Source of the DNA: Patescibacteria group bacterium UBA2135
GTDB taxonomy: Bacteria > Patescibacteriota > Minisyncoccia > Phycocordibacterales > UBA2135
Direction: 5' to 3'
Assembly: GCA_002327685.1 (NCBI GenBank)
Contig: DCXN01000005.1
Span: 61,263 to 95,377 of the forward strand
DNA length: 34,115 nt
Within the stretch, counting starts at the first letter, position 1. Each line of letters begins with the position of its first letter. Shown piece after piece: positions 24,917 through 32,971 of the stretch. The notes beneath the pieces were generated by a model, which was not told the origin of the DNA, did not search any database, and saw only the letters and a program-made list of their open reading frames with translations. The translations under genes and the position numbers were made by a program.

Positions 24917-25466
24917 TGGGGGATTTTCCTTGGTGGAGCTTCTCGTAACCGTTTCAATTTTTGTCGTCATTACTGGTATTGTTCTGATCAATTTTCCATC
25001 ATTTAGCAGTAAAATTGCACTTGAAAACCTTGCAAATGAAATCGCTCTTGCAGTACGCCAGGCGCAGGTATTTGGCATTGCTTCACGGGAATTTGGCATT
25101 GGTTCTGGTATATTCCCAACACATGGCGCTCATTTTGACAGCGCGCAAACTACCACATTTTTTATTTATGCTGACACAAATGACAACAGTAAATATGACG
25201 GAGATGCGGAGTTATTAGAGACATTTACTGTTCGTCGCAGAAATTACATCAGTGAATTGTGTGGATTTCAATTTTCAGATTCAATCTGTACGCCGCTTAC
25301 CAAACTTGATATCACCTTTTCACGTCCCGACCCAGAGCCAACCATTCTTGGAACGACAGATACTGGCGAAGCGAATTATTCGTACGCGACTATTACTATA
25401 AAATCCCCGCCTGGCAACACGAGAATGGTTACTGTGTGGTCAAATGGACAGATAGCGATTCAGTAA
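24858..25466 (+). CDS. Minor pilin (GspH/FimT-like)
   Basis: The 202-aa prepilin has a leader ending KLQANGG, then FSLVELLVTVSIFVVITGIV with Glu5 present. The following helix ENLANEIALAVRQAQVFGIA resembles the GspH/FimT group, a priming subunit at the pilus tip. The leader residues KKLRSYKLQAN are encoded by the right arm of array D1. Two ATGs (24858, 24864) are close; the first is taken. Confidence 0.8.
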   Translation: MNMFQKIRPKKLRSYKLQANGGFSLVELLVTVSIFVVITGIVLINFPSFSSKIALENLANEIALAVRQAQVFGIASREFGIGSGIFPTHGAHFDSAQTTTFFIYADTNDNSKYDGDAELLETFTVRRRNYISELCGFQFSDSICTPLTKLDITFSRPDPEPTILGTTDTGEANYSYATITIKSPPGNTRMVTVWSNGQIAIQ

Positions 25467-25560
25467 ATTTACGATTTAAGATTTTAGATATAAGATTTAA
25501 GAATTTAATTTTTGAAACGTAAATCATAAATCGTATATCTTAAATCTGAAATTCTCCGAC
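25467..25560 (+). repeat. Heptamer array hairpin C1 (AAATCNN type)
   Basis: Left words are GATTTAA, GATTTTA, GATATAA, GATTTAA; right words are AAATCAT, AAATCGT, ATATCTT, AAATCTG. It spans stop to start. The 3' half is duplicated in C2. Confidence 0.85.
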
Positions 25561-26142
25561 ATGTTTTTAAACTCTAAAAAACAAAATACGGCAAAAATAC
25601 ACACCAAACGCGGTTTCACACTCATAGAGATGATTATTGCGGTTTCGCTTTTTGTGGTAGTTATGGTTATCAGTATGGGCGCTTTGTTGAGCATGATTGA
25701 TGCGAACAGAAAAGCGCAGGCGCTTCGAACCGTCATGGACAATCTCAATTTTGCCGTTGAAAATGTTACTCGTGAGATGCGAGTAGGATTTGATTATCAT
25801 TGTGGAACATTCGGAGATTTTGACGATCCGCGTGATTGTCCTTTAGGTGGGGATACTATAATCGCGTTTAAAGATTCAGAAGGTGAATTGTTAATTTTTA
25901 AGTTTGAAGATGGTCGTATTAAAAAATCAGAAAATGAGGGAGAGTCGTTTCTTAGTATTACTGCTCCCGAGATTACTATTGACATGAACGATTCTCGTTT
26001 TTTTGTACTAGGTTCACAGAGCGGTGACATGCTTCAGCCAAAAGTGCTCATGGTCGTGCGCGGCACTGCCGGATTGACCGACAAAGTCCAGACAACATTT
26101 AATCTGCAAACTACCGCGTCGCAAAGACTACTGGACATTTAA
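25561..26142 (+). CDS. Minor pilin (PilW/GspJ-like)
   Basis: The 193-aa prepilin has an 18-residue leader ending TKRG, then FTLIEMIIAVSLFVVVMVIS with Glu5. The helix NLNFAVENVTREMRVG resembles GspJ/PilW. The leader MFLNSKKQNTAKI is nearly the same as in the next gene, and the upstream DNA is also shared, marking a local duplication of 5' modules with unrelated C-terminal domains. Confidence 0.8.
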   Translation: MFLNSKKQNTAKIHTKRGFTLIEMIIAVSLFVVVMVISMGALLSMIDANRKAQALRTVMDNLNFAVENVTREMRVGFDYHCGTFGDFDDPRDCPLGGDTIIAFKDSEGELLIFKFEDGRIKKSENEGESFLSITAPEITIDMNDSRFFVLGSQSGDMLQPKVLMVVRGTAGLTDKVQTTFNLQTTASQRLLDI

Positions 26143-26223
26143 GATTTAAGATATCAGATTTAAGAATTTAATTTTTGAAACGCAAATCTTAAATCATAAA
26201 TCATAAATCTGAAATTCTCCGAC
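26143..26223 (+). repeat. Heptamer array hairpin C2 (AAATCNN type)
   Basis: Right words are AAATCTT, AAATCAT, AAATCAT, AAATCTG, AAATTCT; the left arm has GATTTAAGATATCAGATTTAA. Bases from 26161 match C1 from 25498 closely. Confidence 0.85.
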
Positions 26224-26745
26224 ATGTTTTTAAATTTTAAAAAACAAAATACAGCAAAGATACGCATCAATGGTGGATTTACGTTAGTTGAGTCCCTCGT
26301 CGCTATCTCTATTGTTCTAATTTCTATTGCTGGGCCGCTTACGATTGTTGCGAAAAATCTTGCTTATGCGCGTTACGCACGTGATCAAATTACTGCTTTT
26401 TATCTTGCGCAAGAAGCTGTTGAATTTGTGCGCAACACTAGAGATAACAATATTCTGGAGGGCAACGACTGGCTTGGCGGCTTAGACGCGTGTATAAATG
26501 GCGTCTGCATTGTTGATTCCCCTGCAAATACAATTGAGATCTGTGGTGGCTCATGCGAACCACTTGAGCTTTCAAACTCAGGTATATATGGATATTCTGG
26601 CATAGACACTATCTTTACACGCGAAGTTTCTATTGAAGAAATTGTTGACGATCGTGAGGCAACACTTGATATAACGGTGCGCTGGACAGGGGGAACGCTT
26701 CAGAGGAATTTTACCATTAGAGAACATATTCTTAATTGGCAATAA
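26224..26745 (+). CDS. Minor pilin (PilV/GspI-like)
   Basis: The 173-aa prepilin has an 18-residue leader ending INGG, then FTLVESLVAISIVLISIAGP with Glu5. The helix ARDQITAFYLAQEAVEFVRN is typical of the PilV/GspI type. Four Cys lie in the middle (DACINGVCIV, ICGGSCEPLE). The leader and upstream array are duplicated from the preceding gene. Confidence 0.8.
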   Translation: MFLNFKKQNTAKIRINGGFTLVESLVAISIVLISIAGPLTIVAKNLAYARYARDQITAFYLAQEAVEFVRNTRDNNILEGNDWLGGLDACINGVCIVDSPANTIEICGGSCEPLELSNSGIYGYSGIDTIFTREVSIEEIVDDREATLDITVRWTGGTLQRNFTIREHILNWQ

Positions 26746-26747
26746 AA

Positions 26748-26901
26748 TTAGCTTCACTAGCTTCACTAGCTTCGTTAGCTTCATTAGCTTGTTAGGTAAA
26801 ATGAATATATTTAGAAAAAAATTAAACAGTAAAAGTATTACACAATATTTAACGTCCGACCGTGTTCCTAAAAAGCTAAAAAGCTACAAGCTACAAGCTA
26901 G
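26748..26901 (+). repeat. AGCTA-type inverted arms D2 around the last minor pilin start
   Basis: Left units are GCTTCACTA, GCTTCACTA, GCTTCGTTA, GCTTCATTA (9 nt); the right arm (26870-26901) has AAGCTAC units inside the leader codons of the following gene. The start codon lies in the loop. Confidence 0.75.
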
Positions 26902-27373
26902 TGGTGGTTATTTACTACTGTTCTCCGTCGTGGTTTCAAGTATTGTGCTGGCTATTGGCCTTGGGATTTTTAATATAGTAAACAAATCGCTTATTCTTTC
27001 ATCGGCTGGTCGTTCTTCACAGGTTGCTTTTTACGCCGCTGACACAGGAGTTGAATGCGCACTGTATTGGGATAGGAAACACGAAGGTTTTTCTACAACC
27101 GTTTTTGCAACATCATCTGCCTCAAATCCTCCCGTGAGTGGTGTAGTATGTAACAATGAAGATATTGCAAGCGAGCCGTGGATTATTTCCGAGCAAACCG
27201 TAAGTTCCGCGAAAACGACGTTTAACTTGACCCTAAACAATGGAACATGTGCAACGGTTGTTCTGTCAAAAGAGGATAGTGGAATAAGAACCAAGATTGA
27301 ATCAAGCGGCTTTAATACATGCAGCCTTTCAAATCCGCGGAGAATTGAACGAGCGATAAGGGTGACGTATTAA
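26801..27373 (+). CDS. PilX/GspK-like minor pilin-type protein
   Basis: The protein is 190 aa from ATG 26801; a TTG 12 nt upstream is possible but less likely. The leader ends KLQASGG, then YLLLFSVVVSSIVLAIGLG. Tyr follows the cleavage site and Glu5 is absent, as in the GspK/PilX group. SQVAFYAADTGVECALYW is the usual PilX-like helix (AADxGvE). The leader residues KKLKSYKLQAS come from array D2. Confidence 0.75.
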   Translation: MNIFRKKLNSKSITQYLTSDRVPKKLKSYKLQASGGYLLLFSVVVSSIVLAIGLGIFNIVNKSLILSSAGRSSQVAFYAADTGVECALYWDRKHEGFSTTVFATSSASNPPVSGVVCNNEDIASEPWIISEQTVSSAKTTFNLTLNNGTCATVVLSKEDSGIRTKIESSGFNTCSLSNPRRIERAIRVTY

Positions 27374-27467
27374 ATTAATAAGTATTTAGTATTTAGTATC
27401 TCGTATTTTGTATAACTCTCCAATAATTTAATTTCATACGAGATACCAGATACTAAATACTAGATAC
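27374..27467 (+). repeat. Heptamer array hairpin before ligA (AGTATTT type)
   Basis: Left words are AGTATTT, AGTATTT, AGTATCT, CGTATTT; the right arm ATACTAAATACTAGATAC runs directly into the ligA ATG with no spacer. Confidence 0.85.
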
Positions 27468-29495
27468 ATGTCTTCACCAATTTCTCAAAAAATCAAACAA
27501 CGTGTAAAACAGTTACGGAAATCTATTGATCACTACCGCTATCTCTATCATGTGGAAGATAAAGAAGTGATTTCTGCAGCAGCACTTGATTCTTTGAAGC
27601 ACGAACTTGCAAAATTGGAAGATAAATATCCAGCGTTAATCACTACGGATTCACCGACTCAACGCATCGCGGGAAAGCCGCTTCCGTCATTTCAAAAGAT
27701 CAAACATGGCATTCATCAATGGTCTTTCAATGATGCGTTTTCTCAAGAAGATATTGAGCAATTTGATATAAGAGTGAAAAAAAATTTAACTGCTCATTTT
27801 GGCAGCGCTATTTCTCCTACATATACTAGCGAATTGAAGATTGATGGCTTAAAAATTGTTCTTACATACAAGAAAGGTTCCCTGGTAACTGCCGCTACGC
27901 GCGGAGATGGAAAAGTTGGAGAAGATGTTACGTCAAACGTGAAAACCATTGAATCAATTCCTTTACGACTACGAAAGGGTGTTGACGTCGTAGTAGAAGG
28001 GGAGATTTGGATGGGGAAGAAAGAGCTTGCGCGCATCAACAAAGAACGAAAGAAGAAAAATGAAGCTCAATTTGCCAACCCGCGTAATGCCGCGGCTGGC
28101 TCTATTAGACAACTTGATCCGAAAATTGCGGCTGGCAGGCATCTTGATAGTTTTATATACGACCTCTCTTTTTCCGAGGATACATTACCCAAAACACAAT
28201 ATGAGGAGTTGAAACTGCTTCAAAAACTTGGATTTAAAGTCAACAAGCATTTCGTTGTTTGTAAGAACATCAAAGAGATACTTTCTTTCTGGGAAACATG
28301 GAAAAGGCGAATAGAAAAAGAAGATTATTTATTTGACGGCATCGTGGTAAAGGTCAACGAAAGGGAATATCAAGATGTGTTGGGGTATACCGGAAAAGCG
28401 CCGCGTTTTGCGATTGCGTTTAAATTTCCCGCCGAGCAAGTAACAACTGTTGTTGAAGATATCGTGCTTCAAGTTGGAAGGACAGGTGTTTTGACTCCTG
28501 TTGCGCATTTGAAGCCAGTTTCCGTTGCAGGTTCAACAGTTTCCCGCGCGACACTGCATAATGAAGATGAAATAAAACGGCTTGACGTGCGCGTTGGTGA
28601 CACGGTTATCATACAAAAAGCAGGAGATGTCATCCCTGATATTATCAGTGTGGTAAAAAATATGAGGACTAGCCGTGAAAAACCGTATCATTTTCCAAAA
28701 CGTGTTTCGGAATGCGGCGGCGATGGTAGAGTAGAACGTATCCCAGGACAGGCCGCGTGGCGCTGTGTAAACAAAGACTCATTTAGCCAACAAGAGCGAA
28801 AATTTCACTATTTTGTTTCAAAAAAAGCTTTTAATATTGATGGATTGGGTCCACAAATCATCAATTTGTTTTTAGAAAAAGGTCTTGTCACATCTTTTGA
28901 TGATATATTTACTCTTGAAAAGGGAGACATGTTAGAACTGCCTGGTTTCCAAGAAAAAGCAGTCAATAATTTATTGGAGTCTATAGAAAAAAGTAAAGAA
29001 TTAACTCTTTCCCGATTTTTAATTTCTCTTTCTATCAATCAAGTAGGAGAGGAGACGGCTGAAGACATTGCAGAACAATTTGGTTCACTTAATCGCATTC
29101 AAGACGCGTCTTTAGATGATCTCCAGCAAGTAGAAGGAATAGGAGAAATTGTCGCGGAATCTGTTTATAAATGGTTTCGCGATGTTGGAAATAAAAAATT
29201 ATTGGCGCGATTGCTATCACATATCACCGTATTGTCAGTAAAGAAAAAAACGACACAAAAACTCCCACTTCACGGGAAAATATTTGTATTAACTGGAACA
29301 CTTTCGTCACTCTCTCGAGATAAAGCAAAAGTAAAAATCAAATCTTTAGGTGGTGACGTGTCTTCTTCTGTCTCCTCTAAAACTGATTATGTAGTTGTCG
29401 GCGAAAATCTTGGTTCAAATAAATATAATACTGCAAAAAAATTAGGTGTAAAAATTTCAGATGAGAAAGAGTTTTTGAAGATGATAAAAACATAA
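27468..29495 (+). CDS. ligA: NAD-dependent DNA ligase LigA
   Basis: The 675-aa enzyme joins Okazaki fragments and repair nicks. The order is Ia domain, adenylation domain with the nucleophilic Lys in ELKIDGLKI, OB fold, zinc finger region, HhH repeats (about 510-580) and a BRCT domain (about 600-675, KIFVLTGTLSSLSRDKAK). The zinc finger normally has four Cys; only two remain (SECGGDGRVER and WRCVN), so metal binding is doubtful. The protein is otherwise complete. Confidence 0.96.
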   Translation: MSSPISQKIKQRVKQLRKSIDHYRYLYHVEDKEVISAAALDSLKHELAKLEDKYPALITTDSPTQRIAGKPLPSFQKIKHGIHQWSFNDAFSQEDIEQFDIRVKKNLTAHFGSAISPTYTSELKIDGLKIVLTYKKGSLVTAATRGDGKVGEDVTSNVKTIESIPLRLRKGVDVVVEGEIWMGKKELARINKERKKKNEAQFANPRNAAAGSIRQLDPKIAAGRHLDSFIYDLSFSEDTLPKTQYEELKLLQKLGFKVNKHFVVCKNIKEILSFWETWKRRIEKEDYLFDGIVVKVNEREYQDVLGYTGKAPRFAIAFKFPAEQVTTVVEDIVLQVGRTGVLTPVAHLKPVSVAGSTVSRATLHNEDEIKRLDVRVGDTVIIQKAGDVIPDIISVVKNMRTSREKPYHFPKRVSECGGDGRVERIPGQAAWRCVNKDSFSQQERKFHYFVSKKAFNIDGLGPQIINLFLEKGLVTSFDDIFTLEKGDMLELPGFQEKAVNNLLESIEKSKELTLSRFLISLSINQVGEETAEDIAEQFGSLNRIQDASLDDLQQVEGIGEIVAESVYKWFRDVGNKKLLARLLSHITVLSVKKKTTQKLPLHGKIFVLTGTLSSLSRDKAKVKIKSLGGDVSSSVSSKTDYVVVGENLGSNKYNTAKKLGVKISDEKEFLKMIKT

Positions 29496-29505
29496 ATTCC
29501 TATAT

Positions 29506-29541
29506 TACTACTAAATTCTGCCATGGCAGAGTTTGGTAGTA
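29506..29541. repeat. 17-bp stem-loop after ligA
   Basis: TACTACTAAATTCTGCC pairs over all 17 positions (two wobbles) with GGCAGAGTTTGGTAGTA around AT. It lies just before the terminator. Confidence 0.6.
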
Positions 29542-29549
29542 AAATGAAA

Positions 29550-29578
29550 AAGCCACCCGAGGGCGGCTTAGATTTTTT
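29550..29578. terminator. Bidirectional terminator, ligA / HPPD
   Basis: AAGCCACCC-GA-GGGCGGCTT with one mismatch, followed by TTTTTT; on the minus strand it is followed by TTTTT. It ends the ligA and the convergent HPPD transcripts. Confidence 0.8.
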
Positions 29579-29638
29579 AATGCGGTACACAAAACCATAG
29601 ATTGATTTGAACGACTGCAATAACGGCTTTATAATGCT

Positions 29639-30730
29639 TCATTCCGTATCAACAACGCCACGACGAATCTGATCAAGTTCCATGGACTCAAACAATGCCT
29701 GAAAATTACCTTCGCCGAACCCCTCATTATCACGACGTTCAATAAGTTCAATAAAGATAGGTCCTAGCACGCACTCGGTAAAAATCTGCAACAGCAAGCC
29801 CTTACCCTCGGCAGGAGAACCATCAATCAGGATACCGTTTTTCTTGAGGGGCCCCAAGTCAACACCATGGCCAGGAAGCCGACCATCAACCAGTTCATAA
29901 TAGGTATCAGGAGTTTCCAGAAATGCCACTCCACGGGTTCGTATTTGTTCCATGGATGAGACAATATTCATTGAAGACAGAGCAACATGCTGGACTCCTT
30001 CACCGTGATATTGATCCAGATATTCCGCAATCTGACCCTTTTTCCCGACTGAGGATTCTTCGTTAATAGGGATGCGAATCTTTCCGCACGGGCTCGTCAT
30101 AGCCCGACTTCTCAAGCCTGTTACTTTGCCTGCGATGTCGAAGAATCGGACTTCTTTGAAATTAAACACTCGTTCATAGAAGTTAGCCCAATCATCCATA
30201 TGTCCCTGGTAGACGTTATGTGTCAGATGGTCAATATAATTCAGTCCATACCCTGCCGGGTTGCGTTCCACTCCGTCAATGTAATTGAAATCAATGTCAT
30301 AAATGGAGGCCTCTTGATAGCGATCAACAAGGTACAATAGACTGCCTCCGACACCTTTCAGCGCAGGAACATTTAACTCCATCGGCCCAACACCTCCTTC
30401 AAGCATTGGCACCTCTTCTCTTGCGGCATGATCCAGTACCTTGGCGGCATTATCTACACGGAGAGCAAATGCATTAATGCTTGGGCCATGTTTTCTGGCG
30501 AAACAAGCAGGGAACCCCGTGGGTTCACTATTAATGATAAAATTGATCCCGCCCTGGCGCCAAAGGGTGACATTCTTAGATCGGTGTTGTGCAATGAGTG
30601 CGAAACCAAGTTTGATAAAAAGATCCTCAAGGACTACGGGGTCTGGCGCTGTGAATTCAACAAATTCAAAACCATTAGTGCCCATGGGATTTTCCCAAAG
30701 GTTATTACGCTCAATTTTCGTGTCAGTCAT
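29639..30730 (-). CDS. hpd: 4-hydroxyphenylpyruvate dioxygenase
   Basis: The 363-aa non-heme iron enzyme converts 4-hydroxyphenylpyruvate to homogentisate (tyrosine catabolism, pyomelanin, tocopherol/plastoquinone routes). The iron ligands are visible: His168 (YIDHLTHNV), His248 (GVQHVAL) and Glu328 (IFIELIERR). The substrate region RIPINEESS and the C-terminal helix (FGEGNFQALFESMELDQ) that closes the active site are intact. The length matches bacterial HPPDs. It has a good Shine-Dalgarno sequence (AAAGGA), richer GC than its neighbours and no pathway partner here, which suggests horizontal acquisition. Confidence 0.95.
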   Translation of the reverse strand: MTDTKIERNNLWENPMGTNGFEFVEFTAPDPVVLEDLFIKLGFALIAQHRSKNVTLWRQGGINFIINSEPTGFPACFARKHGPSINAFALRVDNAAKVLDHAAREEVPMLEGGVGPMELNVPALKGVGGSLLYLVDRYQEASIYDIDFNYIDGVERNPAGYGLNYIDHLTHNVYQGHMDDWANFYERVFNFKEVRFFDIAGKVTGLRSRAMTSPCGKIRIPINEESSVGKKGQIAEYLDQYHGEGVQHVALSSMNIVSSMEQIRTRGVAFLETPDTYYELVDGRLPGHGVDLGPLKKNGILIDGSPAEGKGLLLQIFTECVLGPIFIELIERRDNEGFGEGNFQALFESMELDQIRRGVVDTE

Positions 30731-30878
30731 GTACTTATCCTTTAATTTGTTTCAATGTCTATCTTGTTTATATCATGTGCTTGAAGCGTATGAACTTGAC
30801 AAACATATAGTTATTTGCTTCAATGTAAATGAAAAATAGTTCCTTATCGTTTTGCATTTTATGTGAGGGAGAACTCCA

Positions 30879-31079
30879 ATGTTATATCTTTGGTACAAAA
30901 TCCCGTGGTTTTTACGAGGATTCGGGTGTACGGTCATCGGATTTGTATTGATCATCGCTGGTACGATGCTTCCGCTTTCAAGTGAAGCCGCTGTCCTTTA
31001 TCCGATTGCTCTAGGCGCGTTTTTCATATTCTTCGTGCCGTTGGTCGCGATGACCGACCACAGGAACGAGGAGCCTTGA
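30879..31079 (+). CDS. Small two-TM membrane protein
   Basis: The 66-aa protein has two hydrophobic helices (GCTVIGFVLIIAGTMLPL and YPIALGAFFIFFVPLVAM) and a short charged tail. No family is recognised. A strong Shine-Dalgarno sequence (GAGGGAGA) and a clean terminator afterwards support expression. It is divergent from HPPD and shares the intergenic region with it; a functional link to HPPD is possible but unproven. Confidence 0.65.
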   Translation: MLYLWYKIPWFLRGFGCTVIGFVLIIAGTMLPLSSEAAVLYPIALGAFFIFFVPLVAMTDHRNEEP

Positions 31080-31108
31080 CTCAGCACCTAATCGCTTTCA
31101 ATGCAACA

Positions 31109-31146
31109 TTAGGCCGTCACAAAAAGTGGCGGCCTAACTTATTTTT
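31109..31146 (+). terminator. Rho-independent terminator
   Basis: TTAGGCCGTCAC-AAAAA-GTGGCGGCCTAA pairs over 12 positions with one wobble, followed by CTTATTTTT. Confidence 0.85.
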
Positions 31147-31161
31147 GCTATCATTAAGAGC

Positions 31162-31446
31162 ATGGATAAAAAAGAACTTGAAAAACTTGCGCATCTTGCG
31201 CGTATCTCTATTTCTGAAGAAGAGGCTGAAGATCTCCAAAAAGACATGGAGGGAATTTTAAAATATGCCTCGCAAATTCAAGAATTTGTTACCGAAAAAG
31301 AAGAGGTACAAGACAGAGGACATCTCTGCAATGTCATGCGCCCTGATGGTGAACCGCATGAAAGTGGTGTGTATACCGACGAACTTTTAGCGCAAGCGCC
31401 GGAGACGGAGAGAGGGTATGTCAAAGTTAAGAAGATATTAAATTAG
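31162..31446 (+). CDS. gatC: Glutamyl-tRNA(Gln)/aspartyl-tRNA(Asn) amidotransferase subunit C
   Basis: The 94-aa GatC has the typical opening LEKLAHLARISISEEEAEDL and the later segment LRPDGEP-like (VMRPDGEPHESG). It stabilises GatA-GatB in the transamidation that makes Gln-tRNA(Gln) and, in many bacteria, Asn-tRNA(Asn). A TATCAT sequence sits about 8 nt before the ATG, so a nearly leaderless transcript is conceivable. Confidence 0.9.
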   Translation: MDKKELEKLAHLARISISEEEAEDLQKDMEGILKYASQIQEFVTEKEEVQDRGHLCNVMRPDGEPHESGVYTDELLAQAPETERGYVKVKKILN

Positions 31447-31528
31447 GAATCAGGAATAAGGAATCAGGCAAAAACATAAAAACATAAAAACAGAAAGACC
31501 TAATTCATAATTCCTTATTCCTAGTGCC
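31447..31528 (+). repeat. Heptamer array hairpin gatC-gatA (GGAATNA type)
   Basis: The left arm GGAATCA-GGAATAA-GGAATCA starts at the gatC stop; the right arm CTAATTC-ATAATTC-CTTATTC-CTA ends 6 nt before the gatA ATG. Confidence 0.85.
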
Positions 31529-32971
31529 ATGATTGACTTAAACGAACTGACAATAGCAAAAGCTCACAAACACCTCGTAAGTGGTGATTTTTCTGCTAAA
31601 GAGATAACCGAAAGTTATTTAGAAAATATTGAAGAAAAAAATTCCGACATCAATGCATATCTTGAGATATTTGACGATGCAACTACACAAGCAGAAGAAG
31701 CAGATAAAATAATTAAAACTAAAGGAAAAGAAACTAGTGCGCTTACAGGCATCCCACTTGCTGTAAAAGATAATATTTTAATAAAGGGTCGCACTGCGTC
31801 GTGTGGGTCGAAAATTCTTGAACCATACAAGGCATCGTATGATGCAACTGCAATAAAGAAATTACGTGAATCGGGAGCTATCTTTTTGGGGCGTGCGAAT
31901 ATGGACGAATTTGCCATGGGAAGCTCTACTGAAAATTCTGCATTTGGACCTACTAAAAATCCACATGACACTTCTCGTGTTCCTGGAGGTTCATCGGGGG
32001 GCGCGGCGGCGGCAGTTGCAATGGACGGTGCCTTGGCCGCACTTGGCTCTGACACTGGGGGCAGTGTTCGTCAGCCGGCAAGTTTCTGTGGGGTGGTGGG
32101 ATTTAAACCAACATATGGAGCTGTTTCCCGTTATGGACTGGTGGCAATGGCTTCTTCTTTTGATCAAATCGGTCTGCTCACTAAAACAGTGGAAGATACG
32201 GAAATCGTCTTCAATACCATCAAAGGCCATGATCCACTCGACTCTACTTCAGTTAAATCATCAAAATCTGAAATCATAAATCATAAATCTGAAATCAAAA
32301 TCGGTGTCCCGTCATTTTTGTCTCAAAAAGATACACCGCTTGAAAAAGATGTGCTTGATAATTTTAATACCTCACTCAATAAACTAAAGGAGCTTGGGTG
32401 TGGTATCAAGGAAATTGAGCTTTCTTCTATGGAGTACTCGCTTCCAGTTTATTACATTATTATGCCTGCGGAAGTATCAAGTAACCTCGCGCGCTTTGAT
32501 GGGATGAGATACGGGCTTCGTACAGAGGGAGAGGATTTGTTTGCTGATTATGCTTACACGCGTGGTAAAGGATTTGGTGCAGAAGTACGAAGAAGAATAT
32601 TGCTCGGAACATATGTACTCTCGGCTGGGTATCACGATGCGTATTATAAAAAAGCGGTTTCTGTTCAGAATGTGATTCGGAAAGAGTGTGAAAATGTTTT
32701 TGAAGATGTTGACATTATTGCGACTCCGACATCACCCACACCGGCATTTAAACTTGGTGAGCGTGTGAGTGATCCGGTTTCAATGTATCTTTCGGATGTA
32801 TTAACCGTGTTTGCAAATATTAGTGGATTTCCCGCAATCTCTATTCCGTCAGGCACAGTTGAGCGTGATGGAAAATCACTTCCGCTTGGTCTTCAGTTTA
32901 CTGCGTCGCATTTTCGGGAGAATGTTTTGTTTGACGCAGGGAAGAAATTTGAAACAGCGCAGGGGATGTAA
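31529..32971 (+). CDS. gatA: Glutamyl-tRNA(Gln)/aspartyl-tRNA(Asn) amidotransferase subunit A
   Basis: The 480-aa amidase releases ammonia from glutamine for GatB. The Ser-cisSer-Lys triad is visible: Lys in LAVKDNILIKG, Ser in GGSSGGAAAAVA and the nucleophile in SDTGGSVRQPA. The segment SSKSEIINHKSEIKIG (about residues 244-259) is encoded by five AAATCNN heptamers (32264-32298), placed in a loop after GHDPLDST. gatB is not in the window. Confidence 0.95.
   Translation: MIDLNELTIAKAHKHLVSGDFSAKEITESYLENIEEKNSDINAYLEIFDDATTQAEEADKIIKTKGKETSALTGIPLAVKDNILIKGRTASCGSKILEPYKASYDATAIKKLRESGAIFLGRANMDEFAMGSSTENSAFGPTKNPHDTSRVPGGSSGGAAAAVAMDGALAALGSDTGGSVRQPASFCGVVGFKPTYGAVSRYGLVAMASSFDQIGLLTKTVEDTEIVFNTIKGHDPLDSTSVKSSKSEIINHKSEIKIGVPSFLSQKDTPLEKDVLDNFNTSLNKLKELGCGIKEIELSSMEYSLPVYYIIMPAEVSSNLARFDGMRYGLRTEGEDLFADYAYTRGKGFGAEVRRRILLGTYVLSAGYHDAYYKKAVSVQNVIRKECENVFEDVDIIATPTSPTPAFKLGERVSDPVSMYLSDVLTVFANISGFPAISIPSGTVERDGKSLPLGLQFTASHFRENVLFDAGKKFETAQGM
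32264..32298 (+). repeat. Five AAATCNN heptamers inside gatA
   Basis: Exactly 35 nt: AAATCTG, AAATCAT, AAATCAT, AAATCTG, AAATCAA. Read in frame in a loop region; same word and length as the pilD insert. Confidence 0.85.

Noticed and set aside
30428..30839. Two plus-strand ORFs of 105 and 132 aa opposite the HPPD gene
   Set aside because: They are antisense shadows of a conserved enzyme, with no ribosome-binding site or recognisable domain.
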